Origin: Streptosporangiaceae bacterium NEAU-GS5 | GTDB lineage: Bacteria > Actinomycetota > Actinomycetes > Streptosporangiales > Streptosporangiaceae | Direction of reading: 5' to 3' | DNA length: 64,000 nucleotides | Assembly: GCA_017592665.1 (NCBI GenBank) | Contig: JAGFNW010000020.1 | Span: forward strand, 1 to 64,000 | Part shown: positions 60,353 through 64,000 of the stretch, one piece after another | How the letters are laid out: each line of letters begins with the position of its first letter | Position numbering within the stretch: the first letter of the stretch is position 1 | Translations under genes and position numbers: made by a program | Notes under the pieces: generated by a model | What the model saw: only the letters and a program-made list of their open reading frames with translations | What the model was told of the DNA's origin: nothing | The model's database searches: none

Positions 60353-61486
60353 GTGGCCGACGTCCTCACCCAACGCGCGCTCAACCGCGCCACCCTCGCA
60401 CGCCAACTCCTGCTCACCCGCGAGCCCCGCCCCATCCTCGACACCATCGAGCACCTCATCGGACTCCAGGCCCAAGCCCCCCAACCCCCCTACTACGGCC
60501 TGTGGTCCCGCATCGACGGCTTCACACCCGACCAGCTGTCCACCCTCATCACCAACCGCGACGCCGTGCGCATCGCCCTCATGCGCGGCACCATCCACCT
60601 CGTCTCCGCCCGCGACTGCCTCCAGCTCCGCCCCCTCTTCCAAACCTCCCTCGACCGCTGGCTCACCACCGCCTTCGGCCGCCAGCTACCCGGCGTCGAC
60701 CTCGACGCCGTCACCACCCACGGCCGCACCCTCGTCGAAACCACCCCGCTCACCTTCGACGAACTCGGCAAACAACTGGCACCCCACTGGCCGGACGCCA
60801 CACCCCAAGCCCTCGCCCAGGTCATCCGCGGCCGCGTCCCCCTCGTCCAAGTCCCCCCACGCGGCCTGTGGGGAGCCGCCGGCGCCGCCCGCCACACCAG
60901 CGCGGAAACCTGGCTCGGCCAACCCCTCGACCCCGCCCCCTCCATCGACCAGCTCGTCCTGCGCTACCTCAACGCCTTCGGACCCGCCACCGTCAAAGAC
61001 ATCCAGACCTGGTCAGGCCTCACCCGCCTGCGCGAAGTCACCACCCGCCTCGCCCCGCACCTGCGCGCCTTCCGCGGCGAAGACGGCGCCGAGCTGTACG
61101 ACCTGCCCGAAGCGCCACGACCCGACCCCGACACCCCCGCACCATGCCGCCTCGTCGCCGAATTCGACAACCTCGTGTTGTCCCACGCCGACCGGACACG
61201 CGTCATGACCGACGCCGACCGCAAACGCTTCTTCACCGTCAACGGGATCTTTCCCGGCGTCCTGCTCCTCGACGGCCGATGCGCCGGCACCTGGCGCATC
61301 ACCCGCGAGCGCGAGGCCATCACCCTGGCCTTCACGCCCTACCGCAAGCTCACCGCAGCCGAAATCGACGACGTCACCGCCGAGGGGCACCGGCTGCTCG
61401 ACTTCGCCACCAGCGCTCCGGCCCCTGAAGCGGCAACTGCCGCTTCGCCGCCTTTCCGCCAGCTGAGGTTTGAAGCGCTGCGCTGA
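60353..61486 (+). CDS. Winged-helix DNA-binding domain protein (paralogue of 22728)
   Basis: The 377-aa product shares the opening LTQRALNRATLARQLLLTREPRPILDTIEHLIGLQAQAPQPPYYGLWSR, the central FGPATVKDIQTWSGLTRLREV and the FDNLVLSHADRTRVM block with the protein at 22.7 kb. GTG 60353 lies behind GAGAGGA. Same family relation to HTH_42/AlkZ-like proteins; function unproven. Confidence 0.86.
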   Translation: MADVLTQRALNRATLARQLLLTREPRPILDTIEHLIGLQAQAPQPPYYGLWSRIDGFTPDQLSTLITNRDAVRIALMRGTIHLVSARDCLQLRPLFQTSLDRWLTTAFGRQLPGVDLDAVTTHGRTLVETTPLTFDELGKQLAPHWPDATPQALAQVIRGRVPLVQVPPRGLWGAAGAARHTSAETWLGQPLDPAPSIDQLVLRYLNAFGPATVKDIQTWSGLTRLREVTTRLAPHLRAFRGEDGAELYDLPEAPRPDPDTPAPCRLVAEFDNLVLSHADRTRVMTDADRKRFFTVNGIFPGVLLLDGRCAGTWRITREREAITLAFTPYRKLTAAEIDDVTAEGHRLLDFATSAPAPEAATAASPPFRQLRFEALR

Positions 61487-61512
61487 ACAGCGCAGCGACC
61501 CGGCGCCTTTAC

Positions 61513-62238
61513 TTAGTAGATCAAATCCAGGGTTTCCTCGGGTCGCTCAACAGTCGGCAGATGGCCGGCCCAGGGCAGCTCCACCAGCCGCGCGTCCGGC
61601 AGCGTACGTGCGAGGTGACGCGCCGTCTCCTGGAAGTACTCCATGTCCTGCCCACCGGCGACGACGACCACGGGCACCGTAATAGACGGCAGATCGATGG
61701 CCTCGTCGATGGTCTCCAGCTCACCGTCCGACTGAAGCTCGAACGCCCGGCGCTGCATCTCGGCCACCTCGCGCCGCGCCTCCTCGGATGCGCTCGGCCC
61801 CACCCACGTGCGTACGTTGAGCTCGACGGCGCCATCGATGTCGCCCGCCTCGAAGAGCCGGTTCTCCTCGGCGGCGAAAGCCTGCATGTCGGCCGTACGC
61901 GGCAGCCACGCCATCGGACAGAACAGCACCATCCGCGACACCAGGTCCGGATACAGGGTGGCCAGCCGCAGCGCCACGCCACCCCCGTAGGAGGACCCGA
62001 CGATCGTGGCGGGGCCGATGCCGAGCCCCTTCATGACGGCGGCGACGTCTTGGGTGTCGCTGCAGGGCCCGTCCGCCTCATACGGGCTGCGGCCGAACCC
62101 GCGGAAGTCGAGCCGCACGACCCGAAAGCGCTTGGTCAGCGCGGGCCACAACGGATCCCACATCCTCGAATCCGCGGCACCGGAGTGCAGCAGCACGAGC
62201 GGTTCGCCAGCGCCCGCTTCCTCAAACCAGACGTTCAT
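61513..62238 (-). CDS. Alpha/beta hydrolase
   Basis: The 241-aa product has LVLLHSGAADSRMWDP (oxyanion loop), VGSSYGGGVALRLA (nucleophile elbow), VVVAGGQDMEYFQ (acid) and LPWAGHLPTVERPEE (His), a complete catalytic triad. Its ATG overlaps the stop of the LysE gene (ATGA at 62235-62238), so it is the second gene of that operon. Substrate unknown. Confidence 0.92.
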   Translation of the reverse strand: MNVWFEEAGAGEPLVLLHSGAADSRMWDPLWPALTKRFRVVRLDFRGFGRSPYEADGPCSDTQDVAAVMKGLGIGPATIVGSSYGGGVALRLATLYPDLVSRMVLFCPMAWLPRTADMQAFAAEENRLFEAGDIDGAVELNVRTWVGPSASEEARREVAEMQRRAFELQSDGELETIDEAIDLPSITVPVVVVAGGQDMEYFQETARHLARTLPDARLVELPWAGHLPTVERPEETLDLIY

Positions 62239-62882
62239 CGGGCCTCCAGAGCCATTCGCACACCTATAGCAACCAGCACGGCCCCGGAGATCCGCTCCAG
62301 GCGACGCCGTACCGAAGGACGATCAAGCACGCCGCGGGCACGCCCGGCGAACCAGATCAGCATCACATACCAGGCCGTGTCGACCACGACCCACACCACC
62401 GCGAGCAGGGCCAGCGTGACCGGCACGTTCACCCCGTCCGGCACGAACTGCGGCAGGAACGACATCGCGAACACGGCCGCCTTCGGGTTCATGCCGCAGG
62501 TGGCAAGACCCAGGCCGTAGGAGTGACGCCGCCCGCGCACCTGCCTGGCGGGCGCTTCGGCGGGCTTCCCTTCGGCCCCGGGCGCCCCCTTGCGGCGGCG
62601 CGCCTGCCACAGCGACTGCGCGCCCATGGCGATCAGCACGGCCGCGCCGATCGCCTTCATCGTCCCGTACGCCACCTCGGACGCCATGACCAGCGCCGAC
62701 AGGCCGAACACGGCGGCGATGGCCCACAGGAAGATCCCCGTCTCGTTGCCGAGGGTCGCCGCGACCCCGGACGAACGGCCGGCGCGCAGCGTCTGCCTGA
62801 GGATGACCGCGGTGCTGACCCCGGGGATCATCGCCAGCAGCAGGCACGAGCCGATGAACGCGAGCAGGAACATGCGCGTCAT
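62235..62882 (-). CDS. LysE-family translocator
   Basis: The 215-aa product has six hydrophobic helices and the family motifs IPGVSTAVILRQTLRAGRSSGVAATLGNETG (PGP/G-x-x-x-G region) and LGLATCGMNPKAAVFAMSFLPQFV (NPK motif). Amino-acid or homoserine-lactone exporter of the RhtB/LysE type. ATG 62882; first gene of a pair with the hydrolase. Confidence 0.92.
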   Translation of the reverse strand: MTRMFLLAFIGSCLLLAMIPGVSTAVILRQTLRAGRSSGVAATLGNETGIFLWAIAAVFGLSALVMASEVAYGTMKAIGAAVLIAMGAQSLWQARRRKGAPGAEGKPAEAPARQVRGRRHSYGLGLATCGMNPKAAVFAMSFLPQFVPDGVNVPVTLALLAVVWVVVDTAWYVMLIWFAGRARGVLDRPSVRRRLERISGAVLVAIGVRMALEAR

Positions 62883-62916
62883 GGTGTCCAATCGCGGCGG
62901 TCCCCCGCAAACCCAT

Positions 62917-63888
62917 TTATCGCGGCCGGTACATCCGCGACAGTTCGGCCACGGTCTCGGCGATCATCTCGCGGAGCTCGGCGGGGGCCAGAACCTCCAG
63001 CTGCGCGCCCATGCGCAACAGCACCCATCGGGCGTGCCGCACCGACTCGACCGGCACGGTCAACCGCAGCCAGCCGTCCGGCTCGATCTCGGCCTCGACC
63101 ATGGCCTTGGCGACGATCTCGTCGCCAAGGGTGTACCGCAGCAGGCCTTCGCCCTCGGGGGCCAGGCGGACGACGGCCTCGGCCGTGTACATCCGGGCCG
63201 CGAAGTCGGCCGCGAACCTCCGCCAGAATCCGACCAGGTCGAAGGAGGGGTCGCGGTCGAACCGCTCGGGCAGCACCTCCAGCTTCAGGATCCGGCCGAC
63301 GCGGTAGGTGCGCACGGTCTCGCCCACCTTGGCCGCCAGATACCAGGAGCCGCCCTTGAGGACGACACCGTAGGGGTGGGCCAGGCGCTCGACCTCGGTC
63401 TGGCCCCAGCGGCGGTAGAGCAGTCGCACCACGCGCTCCTCCCACACGGCGTCCGCGACCTCGGCGAGGAAGGGCACGTCGTCGGCGGCCCGATACCAAC
63501 CGGGGACGTCGAGGTGGAACCGTTCGCGGATCCTCGCGGCCTGCGAGCGGCGCTCGGGCGGCAGCGCGGCCAGCACCTTCAGCTCGGCCGCGGCGGCCAC
63601 CTCGCCGAGGCCGAGGTCGGCGGCGGGTCCGGGAAGGCCGGCGAGGAACAGCGAGGTCGCCTCGCGCGGTGACAGGCCGTTGAGCCGCGTCCGGTAGCCG
63701 TCCAGCAGCTGATATCCGCCGGCCGGGCCGCGGTCGGCGTATACCGGCACCCCGGCCGCCGACAGCGCCTCCATGTCGCGATAAACCGTGCGCACCGAGA
63801 CCTCCAGCTCGGCGGCCAGCTCCGGCGCGGTCATGCGGCCCCTGGTCTGCAGTAACAGGAGCAACGACAGCAGACGGCCGGCGCGCAT
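62917..63888 (-). CDS. WYL-domain transcriptional regulator (YafY type)
   Basis: The product of about 323 aa has an N-terminal HTH_11 domain (RLLSLLLLLQTRGRMTAPELAAELEVSVRTVYRDMEALSAAGVPVYADRGPAGGYQLLDGYRT) and a WYL domain (RLAHPYGVVLKGGSWYLAAKVGETVRTYRVGRI) with the WCX C-terminal extension. ATG 63888 is chosen; the frame is open to 63924. WYL regulators sense ligands or nucleic acids. It may control the LysE/hydrolase pair 34 bases downstream. Nothing further is visible to the window end. Confidence 0.93.
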   Translation of the reverse strand: MRAGRLLSLLLLLQTRGRMTAPELAAELEVSVRTVYRDMEALSAAGVPVYADRGPAGGYQLLDGYRTRLNGLSPREATSLFLAGLPGPAADLGLGEVAAAAELKVLAALPPERRSQAARIRERFHLDVPGWYRAADDVPFLAEVADAVWEERVVRLLYRRWGQTEVERLAHPYGVVLKGGSWYLAAKVGETVRTYRVGRILKLEVLPERFDRDPSFDLVGFWRRFAADFAARMYTAEAVVRLAPEGEGLLRYTLGDEIVAKAMVEAEIEPDGWLRLTVPVESVRHARWVLLRMGAQLEVLAPAELREMIAETVAELSRMYRPR

Positions 63889-64000
63889 GGCCCCAGTGTG
63901 GCAGGCCCGCGGCACTTGCCTCACAAACGGCCGGCCGCAGGCTCGTTTCGGGGCCGGCAGGGCGGCGGCGCTTGCGATCGCACATGGCGTGTGTTCAAAT

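Overview
The window is high-GC (about 70%) bacterial DNA. It has almost exclusively G/C-ending codons, many GTG starts, FxsA-type RiPP genes, an ECF41-type sigma factor, a Rv2578c-type radical SAM protein and an actinobacterial-style c-di-AMP riboswitch in front of a CHAP protein. This points to a filamentous actinomycete; Streptosporangiales (Nonomuraea or Streptosporangium relatives) is my best guess, but the sequence alone does not fix the genus.

Layout. Positions 1-6.9 kb are a decayed, partly AT-richer accessory stretch. It holds the start of an IS3-type transposase running off the left edge, a complete IS5-type element (369-1487), an antibiotic-biosynthesis-monooxygenase pseudogene with one in-frame stop, an orphan WD40 fragment, small membrane genes, and a pentapeptide-repeat gene split by an apparent frameshift. 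At 7.0-18.4 kb lies the most interesting island. It carries a zinc-ribbon/coiled-coil protein, an FxsB-type radical SAM maturase, a separate HExxH putative peptide hydroxylase, an FxsT-type NB-ARC/TPR protein, a 50-aa FxsA-type precursor ending FSNFI, and a SIR2-domain protein overlapping an nSTAND-TPR ATPase. The two-gene SIR2/STAND module resembles anti-phage NADase systems and sits where TIR-like FxsC would be expected, so I propose a cyclophane-RiPP plus NADase/STAND defence or signalling system. An MFS transporter frame with no proper stop converges on it.

18.5-34.7 kb holds small regulatory and metabolic units: an ECF41-type sigma factor, an alpha/beta hydrolase, an ArsR-like regulator with palindromic operators, two SRPBCC proteins, a winged-helix protein, a CHAP lipoprotein under a ydaO-yuaA riboswitch, a glutamine-amidotransferase-like protein divergent from LysR, a serine beta-lactamase-like hydrolase, a degenerate copper-amine-oxidase-like protein, RecD2, a winged-helix regulator, an L,D-transpeptidase lipoprotein, a tiny membrane protein and a PhyH-type dioxygenase. 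34.8-52.6 kb holds a Rv2578c-like radical SAM protein, an SMR pump, a TetR regulator with a repeat-encoded linker, DUF952, an ABC-2 exporter (two permeases plus ATPase), a USP protein, an MFS transporter, a methyltransferase, a UvrA-like protein, an L7/L12-like membrane protein, a TipA-type MerR, a HAD phosphatase, DUF4037, GNAT and PurB. 52.7-63.9 kb holds an RND permease with a divergent MarR, an SDR, a second ECF sigma with a SnoaL-like tail, a RibD-like reductase, a PNPOx-fold protein, a second winged-helix paralogue, a LysE exporter coupled to a hydrolase, and a WYL regulator.

A recurring structural theme is short tandem duplication (9-18 bp units) over gene ends. Several stop codons lie inside arrays of 2-8 repeats, and the TetR and HTH proteins carry hexa- and pentapeptide repeats encoded the same way. 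No tRNA, rRNA or CRISPR array was seen.
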